DNA from: Acestrorhynchus altus
Taxonomy: Eukaryota; Chordata; Actinopteri; Characiformes; Acestrorhynchidae
Length of the DNA: 64,000 nt
Direction of reading: 5' to 3'
NCBI GenBank assembly: GCA_034509495.1
Contig: CM067507.1
Coordinates: forward strand, 35,306,399-35,370,398
Positions within the stretch are counted from its first letter, which is position 1. Each line of letters begins with the position of its first letter. Positions 12,009-27,000 of the stretch are shown in pieces. The translations under genes were made by a program, and so were the position numbers. The notes below the pieces were generated by a model. The model made no database searches, was not told the DNA's origin, and was given only the letters and a program-made list of their open reading frames with translations.

Positions 12009-15000
12009 CAATTAGGCCTTCAGTGCCAGAGAAGGCGAGTCAATCAGCTGGAACAACGTAAATGTCTTAAGTGAAATGTAAGCTTCGCTCTTCTCAACAC
12101 TCAGAATCCATACAGCCTACATTGGGTGATAAACACGTCGCCTCAAGCTCCAAGAGTTCTTTATGAGTATATTAGAGCCTCTTGGGGTGAGAAGCTTACC
12201 AGTAACCGACTTGCTTGAGTATGTGATGAAAAACCAAGCAACTAATGGAAGTAATGGAGGGAAATTGATCTTCCTGGTTTGACTGGCAGTGATTGACACA
12301 ATCGAATGGTCAAGCCACCTCTCAGATCAACCGCTGGCCTGACCTGCATCCGTCCATCTTTCAACCTGCAACCAATGGTTGAATAATGATTGCAAAAACA
12401 AAGATGACATCACCACAATCATGTTGCATTAGTGCAGAAACTGAGTCGTAACTAGTTTCCCTTCCTTCAATAGAATCTGAGCATCTCTGTTTATGCATTT
12501 CTATTATTAATGGTCTACACCCTTTGGTGCTGCAGATCGTTAGAAATCCCATAATGCTCTCTGTGTGGCAGTCAATAAAACGCCACAGAGTTCCTTCTAG
12601 AATGACATGCTTCTTTTGTTCCTTTGCCTTTATGCAGCTTCAACGGTGACTAAAGAGAAGAAGGCCAATGGTGGAGCCAACTGCTCCCCCAGCACCCCCT
12701 CCAAAGTGGGCTTTCACTTTAACATATAATGTCTGTTGGACCAACAGATCTCCCAGCACCCCCTCCAGAATGGGGTTCACCTTGAGATACAATGTTAATG
12801 GACCAGGTCTCCTAGCACCCAATTCAGAGTGGGCTTTCACCTTGGAATACAATATTAGTTGGGCCAACAGGTCACCCAGAAATCCATCTAGACTGGGCTT
12901 TCACCTTGAGATACGATCACCGAAGATAGAATCACTAAAAAGGTTCTACATCAATCAGTCCTATGATTAACACCACTGACAGGTCAAGTGAACAACATTG
13001 ATTATCTGTTTTCAATGGCACCTGTCAAAGAGGGGATATATAAGACAGCATAAGAATTTGAAACACTGACATGAATCTCTGACAAGCTGTGATGTTCTAG
13101 ACCACGGGGTCAGAACACCTTCAAAACATCAGGTAGGTTTTGTGGGACGTGGGTATGAAAAAATGGAGTTTAGTATTGCAACTGTGCAGTTTCACTCTCT
13201 TGAGATGTCAGGTCTCTACTGTTCAGAGTAGGCTTTCTACTAGATTTTCAAGCATTGCTGTGAGGAATTGATTGCATTCAGTGACAAATGCATTCATAAG
13301 GTCAGGATGTTGGATGATCACCACACTCCCTCATCCCTCAAGTCCTGCATTGAGCTCATCATTCCATCATTCCAAACAAACACACTTCCGCTGCTGGCAT
13401 TAGGCATGGTGCCATAGGTTCTTGTTTACCTGCTCCAGAGATATGTTCAAGACATACAGTGTATTAGCAAAGAACTCATGTCTACCATAACAGAAAAAAG
13501 TAGAGACACTAGAACAGCACTCTCTCCGCTCACACCACAAAGCCATCAATATGTCAGTATCTATCACTACTTACTCACTCGGTTCTGGAGCCTGAATGAG
13601 AAATGTTTCAGCACTACACTGCTGAGGAGTGCACTCTAGCGGGCCATCTTCAGTGATTGGTCAAGATGTCCAACGAATCTGTGGAGACACCGGGGCCTGA
13701 ACTATGATCAGTGGTTTGTTGCTCTGACAGGTCCAGAAGGTCTGGTGTCAAGGTGTGGGTTGCCCATTCGTACAATGCCAGATCACCTTCATTACAAACA
13801 CTACAATGTTACATTAATGAGGTTCTGCAACCAGTTCTACCTTTTCTGAACACACACTCCGATGCTCTGTTCCAACAGGATGACACTCGTCCACACACTG
13901 CTGCCGTCTCAAGATCTCATCTTGAAGACACAGATACTGCGCCGTGGTCGGTCTCATCTCCAGACCTGTCCCTGATTGAAAATGTGTGGGATGCTATTGG
14001 ACGCTCTATCAACACTCCACCCCTACCACACCATCTGCAGAACTGAGTGAGAACATTCAAGATGCATGAGATGGATCATCACAGGACACCAATAGGAACC
14101 TTTACAACTCCACGCAGAGACGTCTGGCATGTTGCGTTAAACCCGACGCCACACTGAGAGACACCACTTCTTTATGAGTAGATCAATAAATATTGCACAA
14201 GTGTATAAGGAATATATGAATATGAATATATAAAATTCTAACAATAAGTGCAGAGCACGCCAAGTTCCCAAGTACTCCTTAAGACATGTTTGGGATCTGA
14301 GGTGCACATCCTTACGCAAATGTGTTCCTCTTGGAACTATGAGGTTCTACCTGAAATTTTCATCAAAATTGTGTTATTTACATATTCTTATTCCATGCGT
14401 TCTTAACATTATATGAGGTGTTTTTAACTATTTTATCTAGAAAACAGAACGTTTATCTCCACACGTGTCAGTGTCACCATAAAGACTTTAAGGTTCAGTA
14501 TCTCAGAACTGCTCAGAATGCAGGTAGAACCTAATAACTCAAAGGGGACGAGGTATCTAACCTACTACAGGTCATCTTTATAGATACCTGTTTAAGTCAA
14601 AACCACATTTACAAGTCTATAGTAGATTACTGGACACCTTCACGTGGTTTGTGTCCATCAAATCTTCTCAACAATGTTGGCATGGACTCCACAAGATCTC
14701 TGAAAGCATCCTATCCAGCAGATCCTTTGACCTCTTTAAGTTGTGAGGTCAAATTAAATGAAGGAACGTGTGAAAGCCAGCCTCACCAGTGTCAAACTGG
14801 ACACCTCACCATAGCTGATTGGGATACAGTGTGTGTATCATAAGTTATGGGTTGGGCTGATGGGCTGATGTCTTTGTCGTTGAAAGCTCTGAGTTGATTG
14901 GTGGAGAAATAGCTGCTGGAGAGAAAGGCCAGAGCAGGAGGAGGCCTTTTTATTGGGAGACATGAACTGGTTTACTGGTTTTCTGCAGGGAAAGGGGTTT

Positions 15001-15241
15001 GTTTGTTCACAAATACTGTACACACACATATACACACACTCGCACGTCCACCATACACTCACAGAGCACTCTGCGCATCTGTTCTTATTAATAACTTTGA
15101 GTGTGGCCTTGCCTGAGGGGCTTCTGATCTCAGTTCATTTCCCGTCTCCACCGCTCCACTCATTTTGCAGGAGTACTTCACACCACTAACGGAGGAGAAC
15201 GGCGAGGAAACCTGAGCGGTGCCTGAGTTACATTAGCCTTT

Positions 15242-15302
<61 letters not shown>

Positions 15303-18300
15303 CAGCAGTTTTCTATACTATTAAAGATATTGTACTCAAGCAGACAGAAATAGCAAAGGGAACAAATCATCCTCTAATCCTTCCTGCTGTGGAGCACTGA
15401 GACCATGGAGGACCCTCGGGGTCTAATGTTTGGAACCTGAATTTTCCTCACTTTTACAAATAAACTGACTGTTTGTAAATAGCATTTACATTCATAGAGA
15501 AAAAATGGAATTCAAATCTCCTTGCAGTGAGAAAACACTCCTAAATAAAACACTAATATTAGAAAAAACACTGATAACGTTCCTAAAGAAAGTGGTGATT
15601 CTCCATCACTGTGTTGAGACACTGTTAAAGACAGGGTATGGTTGAGGGTAAGGTTAGGATTAGGGTAAGGTTTAGGATTAGGTGGAGGTGTAAGATCAGG
15701 GAGTACAATTAGTTGTTTTGTATCACTTTCTGCTTGTCTGGTTGTGTCACCGTCCAAATACATTTAGTACACACTGTGAGGCTCACAACAATGCTCTTTA
15801 AGTCGCATATGTACAAATTAATTTTGAGACCGGGGCAGAACAATGGCTCTCCCTCACACATGTGTAGCACATATTCACAGTACAGTACAGCTGAGATAAC
15901 CTCTGCACAGCCAGGGCCACTATGGGGCACTATACAAGGCAGCCATTCAGAACAGAGATCATCTGCAGCTCCTGCAGGTATAATGGGTTAACGTGATTGG
16001 TTGTCTCTGGCCAAATACCACAGAATAGAAATCCTGATTCTGACAGTACTTACAATGCATAAATTATGACTCTTTATAATTCTACAATTCTACAAAGAGA
16101 GATACTATGTTTCATGAAGCCATTAGACCTTCTCTGAAGAAAGCAACACATAGGAGATGATATGGCATCCTTTCTTTCAGTGTCATAAACAACGACACTG
16201 CTTCTTGCCCCTCATTGATAGTGGCAAAATAAAAGGAATAATAAACAGAATAATAATCATTAGATTCGTCAAATCAATTAATAATCAATAGCTGCAGCCC
16301 AACCGGCAAACACACAGTGAACCTGGCCTAATGCCTCTGTTAATTCCCTTTAGTGTTACTTGCGCGTATGACTGGTAAAGCTGCTGATGGACTGTTCTGG
16401 ACAGCCAGTAGGAAGGGAAGGCCCCAGAAATAGCCACCCTACAAGCATCTGCTGAAGCCGCCACCCCTCGCCTTTCAGAAAGTGGCCTGCGGGCTCAGCA
16501 CACTTAAAAACCCAAACACAACATTTGGCTCATTTCAGAATTATTCATCCGTCCCTCTCTTTACCCTCCAAGGGTCTCTCCCTCACCACTCAGCCAAAGT
16601 GGACATATGGTGGCCAACCCGGGGCGGCTGTGGCTGACAGTGGGAAAGCCCCGTCTCCTCCACTGCAGAATGAGCTATCTGCAGATTCCTGATCGAGGTA
16701 TGAAGGTTTGTGTTCCGTTCTTATGTCACGATGGCACACATACACTAGGAACACCAACCACTCAGGATACTATAGCAACATCATAGCAACCACCTTGCAA
16801 CACTATAATGACCATGTAGCAACATCGCAGCAACCCTCTTACATCACCATAACAACCATCTAAGGTCATAGCAACCACCTTACATCACCATAACAACCAC
16901 TTCACAACATAGCAACCATCATGCAACACAATAACAACTATCCAAAAACATCATAGCAACCCCACCTTGCAACACCATAGCCACCATCTAACATCATAGC
17001 AACCACCTTGCAACAACATAACAACCACATCGTAGCAATCATCATGCAACACAATAACAACTATCCAACAAAATCATAGCAACCACCTTCCAACACCATA
17101 ACAACCACTTCACAACATAGCAACCATCGTGCAACACAATAACAACTATCCAAAAACATCATAGCAACCACCTTGCAACAACATAACAACCACATCGTAG
17201 CAACCATTATGCAACACAATAACAACTATCCAACAAAATCATAGCAACCACCTTCCAACACCATAACAACCATCTAACATCATAGCAGCCCCTTTGTAAC
17301 ACCATAACAGCAATCGTGGGGTGTGTTTGGTTGAAGCCTTTGCTAATAAATGTGTTATTAAATGTATTTTTGATGCAGATGTTGCAAACCATTTTTCGGT
17401 CAATGAATGAAACCACTGTTCAAGACTGCGTCTCCTCGTCCTCCTCGAACATTCTGTGAAATGAAAGGATGTAATGCGACGGGGGGAGGCGGGCAAATAC
17501 TTTTTCCCAGCACTGCACATACAGGACTCCTCCCTCATACTCTTCCAATCCCTCTGAGTCTCAGAGTCAGACTTATTTCTTGTTATACAAGCTGGTGTGG
17601 GAGGGTCACAGTGAGGGCTCCACTCACCTTAATTGAAGCCCCCCATCCGTGGCTAATTTTAGAGCCAGTGCTCATCAGCCACGGCCGCGCTGCCCAGCAT
17701 CCAAGGTCACTTCGGCCTGACATCAAATCACAAGAGGTGAAGTGGATTGGTAACAGTCATGTCAGTCTAGACGAAGACACAATAATTATTGTGCTTAATA
17801 TAAAACGACTGCAATTACAGTCGCTTTACAGAGTCGGAGGGAAATGACATTGGGGTGACATCTTTGACCCGCCAGAAATGAAAGGAAATCTGAAAAAGCA
17901 CCTTAGGTTTCTTATTCCATTTCTTATTCATCACATTTAACCCGCCGGTCATGTTCAGATGTAAGGAACCGCAATAATCTGACCGGTGTTCAACCATATT
18001 TAACAATATAAAGAAGTTACATAGATTTGTTTTCTACACAAACATTATCTCGAGTTCAATTCATGTAAATATAATCAATGTTAATTGGAATCTAAATGTT
18101 CACCCCTTACACACCCAACATATCACAATTCATACATATACTGCTATAATACATCCTGCGATCTGTTGGTGCACAAAACATCAACACAAACATATTTGAC
18201 GTATTTTGTAAACATATTCAGATTCATGAGGGGTTCCCTCCAAAAATATGAGAATGTTATATTGTACTAAGGTCATGGTTAGAGTTAGAGATACAGTAAG

Positions 18301-20864
18301 GGTGAAGGTAAGTTTAACCTTTAGAACCATATATGGAAATATATTCAGAATTGATATGAATTTTATTTTTATGTATTAATTTTGTAGGGTTTTTTTTTGT
18401 GGTTGATGTAGTGCAACAGATAACACCATGTGGGAGACTGGTGTTCGATTCCCAGTCTGGGTAAGTATGCTGTGCTGCACCAATAAGAGTCCTTGGGTGA
18501 GACTCCTAACACTACTCTGACCTCCTCTGTAGTATGAGTAACCTTGTATGTCACTCTGGATAAAAGCATCAGCTAAATGCCACAAATGTAAATGTTTGTT
18601 TGTTTTTACTTTTAAGGATGAAATAACATTTTATATTGATGATCTAGTGTTTTTTATCATTTTTATTATGTGTGAATCAGAATTACCCCTTTTCAGGACT
18701 TTTAGTCTGAAATATGAGCATTGTGTGAGCAAAGAAAGAGAGCAAACAGCCCCTCCCTTCTCATTTTCCTCTGTAACTCAATACTAGGTCAGTAATGTCA
18801 TCAGCCCCGCCCCCTCGATCTGATCAGTCACAGTCTGTATGCAGGTTGATCATCAGCCCCGCCCCCTCTCTCTGATCAGTCACAGTCTGTATGCAGGTTG
18901 ATCATCAGCCCCGCCCCCTCTCTCTGATCAGTCGCAGTCTGTATGCAGGTTGATCATCAGCCCCGCCCCTCTCTCTGATCAGTCGCAGTCTGTATGCAGG
19001 TTGATCATCAGCCCCGCCCCCTCTCTCTGATCAGTCACAGTCTGTATGCAGGTTGATCATCAGCCCCGCCCCCTCTCTCTGATCAGTCACAGTCTGTATG
19101 CAGGTTGAACGTGTAAACACTTGCACAGAGCAGTAAACATGCACTGGAAGCTGTTTTGGCATTTAAACTGGGATTGAATTCAGTTGCAAACGAGGTGATT
19201 CTGCTGTTTTCTGATCTGAATTACTCTCTGATAATTCATCGCGTAATGCTGAGACTGTGGTTAAACAGGGAAAGGGTCTCGTAGTTTGTTATGATGTGTG
19301 TGTGTGATGATCTTTTTAGTCACTTAGATACAATTTTTATGTTCAAAGTATATTAATATTTTAAATCATTGTCACTACTGGGTCAAACCGAGGAGGACAG
19401 CATGTGTGTAACATAATCATATATTTACACACTTCATAGAAAATACATTCAATTAGTCAGTTTTCCATTTTCATGATCATGACTCTAATTAAAGCCAGTC
19501 GAGAAAAGGTTTCATACTCAATTAAAAATGTGTTTCCTCGACTAGAACAGGAGGGTTTAAACAGGGAAAGCACGGGTCGTGAACATGACGGATGTTATCT
19601 CACCATGAATGTCCATTATTTCAGTAAACTGACATCCTTATTCCTAAAGACAGCAGAGTTGGCATTTTTATGTTCTCAAACAATGAAGACATCACAACTA
19701 ATTGGATTTTCAGATTCAGTGGCTGACATTTAGCACGAGAGCTCAGGTGATGGATTTAGAAAGCATTCCTCTGACCTGTTCTGCTGTCAAAGCTCTACAA
19801 ATGCAAAAGAAAAAAAATCTAATTATAGAAAAAAAGACTCTGATTCTACCTGTATGTCATTTGGACAGCCGTCCTATACTCCTCTACTTCCTATACTCCA
19901 GGGCTGGTTTCAAAGCCCAGACCAGTGGTCTTTCACCATCAAAAAATCCCATTTAGTCTACAGTTAGGCCTAATCTGGATCTGGAAAAGCAGATCCTTAT
20001 ACACCAACGGTTCTCATGGTGTTCTAACTTTTACCCCAAAGCCCCACTCTGAGTAAAGACTCGCTTTACTTCAGTTAAACTATGAATGAAAGGTTTATTA
20101 TAAATCCATTATAAAAGCACTGGAATGCCCACACCTATAGTTTCACCTCCCGCCTTTATCCTGCCTTCCCCAAAACCCCGGCTGTGACTGCTATTGGACT
20201 AAGCAGTAGCAGAGGTCAGCCAGTGACAGGTCAGAGATGCGCTGTCCAACCGAGCGATTACGCCAGAGATAATAACATATAACAGAAACACGCATCGTAT
20301 CAGCGACAGCCCGAGAGCATCTGTTTTCCTAATGCGCACCCCCCACCCACGGGATTTTAATCCCGTAAAGTCCTCAGATTTACCGGAGCATAATCTTGTT
20401 TAGAGGGACGGGGCAAGACATTGATGAGCCACCCAAATGTGCTCAGAGCCTCGCTTGGGCCGGGCCAGGCTGAGTGTGGCCTGGGTGAAGGCAGTGCTGT
20501 TAATTAGAGAAGGCTTTCACTCTGTTCCAGCATCTCCTCCGAGCCCGCGGCACATCCAAACAGCAGATCAGAGAGATGATTCTGTGTTCAGAAAATCACT
20601 CTGTTCTCAATATCCCAGCGCCAGAAACGAGCTCAGCCCTCATCATCAGCCCTCACTAATAAAACAAGGAGAGAAAAAGGATTATATTGCCAGTTTCTAA
20701 TGATCCCCCCCCCCACCACCACCCACCCAGTTATGTCCAAAAATGTACTCAAACTGAGAGAACATCATTATTGTTCTTTATAAAATGATTTAAAACGGTT
20801 CTGTACATCATCAAAAAGAGTTCAGCTATTTTATCCTTTCCCAGTACTACACTTATTTCATCAG

Positions 20865-20940
<76 letters not shown>

Positions 20941-21752
20941 CAGTAATATATAGAACCCTTTTATTATGATTTTTAGTTCTGTGTAGAATCATTTTCAGTA
21001 TTTTGTAGAGACCTATTCAGTGCTTATACAACCCTCTTTCAGTACAATGTACAGCTCTCTTTAGTACTATTTTTTGTGTATTATATATAATTCTAATATA
21101 ATATATTATATATAATATATATAATAATTCTTTTTAGTACTCTATAGAACCATTTTCAGTACTTCATAAAACTTTTTTCAGTCCTTTACAAAAGCCTACA
21201 GGGGTTGGACAATGAAACTGAAACACCTGTCATTGTAGTGGGAGGTTTCAAGGCTAAATTGGAGCAGCCTGGTGGTCAATCTTCATTAACTGCACCAGTA
21301 AGAGCAGAGTGTGAAGGTTCAATTAGCAGGTAAGAGCACAGTTCTGCTCAAAATATTTCAATGAACACAACATTATGGGGGACATACCAGAGTTCAAAAG
21401 AGGACAAACTGTTGGTGCATGTCTTGCTGGCGCATCTGTGACCAAGACAGCAAGTCTTTGTGATGTATCAGGAGCCACGGTATCCAGGGTAATATCAGCA
21501 CCACCAAGAAGGACCAACCACATCCAACAGGATTAACTGTGGATGTAAGAGGAAGCTGTCTGAAAGGGATGTTCAGGTGTTAACACGGATTGTATCCAAA
21601 ATATGTCATTCCCAGGATGGATTGACACTGTATTGGCTGCAAAAGGAGGCCCTAGAACACCACACTAATCAATTATTGTGATCTAAAACCAGGTGTTTCA
21701 GTTTCATTGTCCAACCCCTGTTCATTTCTATATGGAACCCCATTGCCAGTAC

Positions 21753-21813
<61 letters not shown>

Positions 21814-23375
21814 GGATAGATAGATCTGGTTGGGTTGTGGTGGTCGTTGGGGTGAGGTGACTGGCTACTGCTGCTCCTTCCCATCCTCTGTCCTCCTGTT
21901 ACCCCTCTTCCCCCCAGAGAGGAGTTGTAAAGTCTGATGGCACGAGGGACTAAAGAGTTTTTAAGTCTGTTGGTCCACACCAAACCCTTCCTGCTATGCT
22001 AACTGCAGATCATCCTGGGCATGTTGCACCTGGGGTCTGAGGAGACCCCAGAGGAATAGTCGCTCCAACTTCTTCATCAGATGCCACCGGTCAGAAGTCA
22101 TTCAGCTGACTTGGCCGGTTGTTTTTGGGAACTGGAACAATGCACAATGTCTTCCAGAGGGTAGGCACTGTCCCCACCCGCAGGCTGAGGTTGAAGAGGC
22201 GCTGGAGTGGCTCACCCAGTTCTGCAGAGCAGGTCTTCAGCAGTCAGGGACATACTTTGTCAGGGCCTGCTGCTTTCCTGGGGTGAAGCTTCCTCAGTTG
22301 ACCTTTGACTTGGTCCACAGTGAAAAAAGGGTGAGTGTGTGTTGTGGTGGATGTGTGTGTGTGGGGGGGGGGAGGAGGAGGAGGCTGCTGTGGTGTCTGG
22401 GGGAGGGTGTACTGAGGGAAGAAGGAGAGATGGATGCAGTGAGGGAGAGGGTGGGAGGGACATGGGCTGATTGAGCCGGTTGAAGAAGTCATTCATTTCG
22501 TTCACCTTCTCCGCTGTCCCCCCTACGACTCTAGCCTTTGGTCTTTGTATTCTATTGTCTTTGTATTATAGAACCCTATATAGATACTTTTCCATGACTA
22601 TAGAGAAACCTTTTTCAGTACTACATAGACCCTTCCCCCCCTACTACATAGAACCCTTTTCATTACTACATAGAACCCTTTTCACTACTACATAGAACCC
22701 TTTTTCCTTACTACCTAGAACCATTTTCACTACTACATTGAACCTTTTTTCAGTACTATGTAAAGCCCTCTTTCAGTAATATATTATTGTGTCTTTATGT
22801 TATATGTTCATCCTATTTCTAATGATATAATAATGATTTAATATAAGTATTGAATTAACAGAAGTCTCAAAAACCCAAATACTAAAGGGCAAAAGTATTG
22901 GGACAACTGCTCATTCACTTTCTAAATCAAGGGTATTAAAACCAGTTTATCCTGCTTTGTAGGAGTAACTGTCTCTACTGTCCAGGTGAGACTTTCTACA
23001 AGAATTTGGAGCATTGCTGTGAGGATTTGATTACATTCACCAACAAGAGCATTAGGTAGCATGAGGTCAGGATGTTGGAAGATCAGCCCAACTTTTTCCA
23101 AAAGTACTGGATGGAGCTCCATCATTCCAGAGAACACAGCTCCACTGCTCAATGCTGGGGGGGCTTTATACCTCTCAAGGCCATGGCAGACATTACCCCT
23201 GATGCCAATCGTATTTGTTTATTTGCTCCAGAGGGTCCTTTTCTATTGGCAGTACTTCTCTACAGGGACTACAAGACAAGCTGTGTGTGCATTTGTACAT
23301 CTGTGTCAGCAATGAGTGCAACTTAAAGCAGATGAATGCATTCATTAGTTGAGGTGTGTGTGTGCGTGTGTGTGC

Positions 23376-23450
<75 letters not shown>

Positions 23451-24003
23451 GGGGGATGGTACAGAGGGTCTTGTTTCACTGCACACTTCCTGTGTCAGCT
23501 AATTGATTGTATCAGGTTGTTTCATGCTCCCCTTTGTGTTGCATTGGCATGCTGGTTCGAAGCCCCCCCACACACACACACACACAAGCCCCCCTTAAAT
23601 AGAAAGCTGGTGATATAGTGCTTTCTGCTTCATCTCTTCAGCAAATTCCCCGATTGAAATTCCGTTCAGACGGAGCGGCGCAGTGAGACGCTGCACTCAT
23701 ACTAATTCAGGCTAATACGGGAGTGGGACGGATTCCTCCCTGCAGACTTAATTCCTGCAGACAGCGAGGTCAGACAGACCTGAGTCTGTGTTTTGATAAT
23801 AGGCATTTCCCTTCCACTCTCATTCAAACCCAGGGTCGTAGGCTTTCCCTCTCTGAACGCCCACCGGTGTGAACACATACTGCATACGCTGTATAAATAC
23901 TACGGGTATATCAAAAGTGGCCATTACTGGGAAGCAAAAGATGGGATCTATTTTATTAAATAGATCATATATTAATATAATTATTATTATATTAGTATTA
24001 CCT

Positions 24004-24072
<69 letters not shown>

Positions 24073-27000
24073 TATGAAATAATCAAAGTTTATTTATATA
24101 GCGCTTTTTACAACAAGAAGTTGTCACAAAGCGGCTTTACAGAAATCCAGGTCTGAGCCTCAAATGAGCAGCCAGTGGCCAAACAGTGGCAAGGAAAATC
24201 TCCCTCAGACTCGGAGGAACCTTGAGAGGAACCAAGGCTCAAGAAAGGAACCCATCCTCCTCTAGTTGACACCAGAGAGCATAAACAAAGGCATAGAATC
24301 CATCCATCCATTTTTTGAACCGCTTATTCCTGAATAAGGTCACAGGGGAGCCGGTGCTCAGCCAGCAACTCTGAGCGCAAGGGTAGGAAACAACCCTAGA
24401 CAGGGCACTAGTCCATTGTCGGGCTCACACACTAAGGGCCACCATGGGGGTAGAGAGGGAGAAAAATTTGTGGCCGCTTAGAGGTGTTAATAAAAAGCCT
24501 GCGTAGATAGAAAGGTGTGTCTGAGTCCCGAACAGTAGGAGGAAGGCAGTGTGTGCAGTGGTGTCGTGAATGGAAAACTTGCACTGTTAAGGACTAGAAT
24601 CATATCTTGTCTAGCGACAAATCCAGGTTCCTTTGGGATGAAGATTTGAGTATGGTGAGGGCTTCATCACATACACAGACGAGGGACACAAACAGCTCAG
24701 AAATATGTGCAGGACATCCTGTGGTCACGTGTGTTGTCTCTCATGGCAGAACTTCTGGCTGGAATTTTCAGCAGGATAATGCTCCCACACACACCAAGGG
24801 TTTCCCAGGAATGTCTCCACCAGACTGCAACACTCACTTGGCTGCTTGATTGCCAGATTTGTCACCAATCTAAGCATTTATGGGAACAACTGGGACAACT
24901 AGTGTTCAGGATCTACAGAGCCAGTTCTAACGTGCTGCAGGATGCCATACGGAACCTGTAGGCCTCCATGCCAAACCGTATCTCATCTTGAATTCAGACG
25001 AGGCCCAACAAGGAACTAGAGCCTCCTTTCAGTTGTACAATTTTCTCTAATAACGTCTCTGACTGGTCATTTTAATATTGTCATAACATTCATAGATCAT
25101 CATTACATTCATACACAGAGAACGTCATTATAGTCCTTGTAACTCCTTCCGTACAACATGCCGCACACTGTGTTTATTACAGTGTGCCGTGACAATCCTA
25201 ACCAATCACAGCTCTGTGTCTAATGGTTTTTCCATATGTTCACATAATCCATCAAAATGACAATGAATGTCAAATGAATGTGTCAGTCTTTAGCCATTCA
25301 CCCAAGCACTTTTAAAACGTTGTCACTGTCAAAACAAAACCTATTACACTGTAATGAGAACAGATACTGCTGACTCTGAGTTACAGCACACACAAGCGCA
25401 GAGCTGGAGTGCCCTCACCCAACATCACCACCTCAAAACTGCTCTCAATCAATCATACTCTCACTGCAATGTTCCACGGTCTAGTACAGAGTATTCCCAG
25501 AACAGTAGAGACTGTTACCTAGAAATGTTTGGTTGGTACAATGTTACACGCTCTCACAACTTTCCTGGAACGTTTCTGTAACATTGCACGCTGACCTTCC
25601 CGCAACCTGTTAAACACTGCTGAACATTCATAGGAAAATTAAGCAAAAGTCCAAATTAATATGCTTGGTTTTAGAAAAAAACAATGGGAGAAGGTGTCCA
25701 CCAGCCTTTTGGCCACATAATGTATGTCTTTTTGTCCAGATGACCAGTTCCAAGTGGATTTCCACATTGACCGATTAGTGGTCAACCAACAGAAATGTCC
25801 CCAAATTAATATAATAATAATAATAATATTGAAAATTGCTTTATGACTTCAAATTCTCACTATACTGTTGCCATAACAGATTCTGAATAATAAGTGCATT
25901 AATAAGAGAATAATTACGCTTTAATGGATTAAACGTGAAGGTTGTTGTTCTGAGAATGAAGCAGATTTTTTTATTTTGACAGCCGCAAAATTAAAGGGCA
26001 AATGTCAATTCTAACGTGTAGCGATTGAACTGAACATCAGGAAGCCCTAATCCTCAGTGGAGCCCAGCACAGTCAATGAATCCATCAATGAATCAATCAA
26101 CTGTGTTTTGTCCTTGAAAATCATTTTGTTACTGTCACACAAAAACCTTATATCTCCATTTCTGGATTTGGCCGTTGTTCTTTTTGGCAAAATGTCGTGA
26201 TGGACCAATAGAAATGCTCCAGAATGTGGAGTAAAATCATTTTACACTGACTACCACTGAACGAGTTCTCAAAGTTGCCAGTTTGAAGGCAGATATCATG
26301 AATAGCCATAGTTTCATATTAACCACAAATCAAAATGCAACCACTGGTCAAACTGGTGACAATCTAAGATTAATGGCTGGCCTTCAGACAAGCGGTAAAC
26401 ACTTTAACAGCTGAGTGGACAGCTTGCTACTTATTAGTATGTCAGTCTGTGTTCTGGCATCATGATATTAAATCATAATATAAATATAAACTAAGTTAAT
26501 CCCAAACAGAATGATGAATTATGTGGGGTGCTAGGACCCCGAGGATCGCTATTCACGGTGTAATTTGGAGCTCTCATCGCAGTGTCATATAAAAACATAG
26601 TGGTACCTGATTGTTCTGGATGCAAACAATCATGATGTATATAGTCACTGTTTATAATATTGAATATTTACACTATTTTTAATACCATCCTATAATGTAA
26701 CATATGAAAACATGCTGCATTAACCATTGAGGAATTACAGCCTCTCCTAGACAACCTGAAATTACAGTGTTTGGAAGGATTAAATTAACATTGAACGTAG
26801 AAGAAAAAAGGCTACGCATTCCAAACCATTTAACATCACCTATCAAACATGGTGGCGGTAGTGTTAAGACGTGGACCCAAAACAATGGGTTAATGCAATA
26901 TTTATTAATAAATCATATCTCGATTGCGTCGTTTGTTACTGAGGCACAACAGTATGTGTCACTGTCCAAATACTTATGGCCATACACCAGTGCCCCTGTT

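Noticed and set aside
12640..12970. Overlapping frames on both strands across a four-copy repeat
   Set aside because: Unit lengths of 64/59/64 break the frame between copies, and there is no domain or splice evidence.
15630..15690. Interstitial telomere
   Set aside because: Only a few impure TTAGG-like words, not a TTAGGG run.
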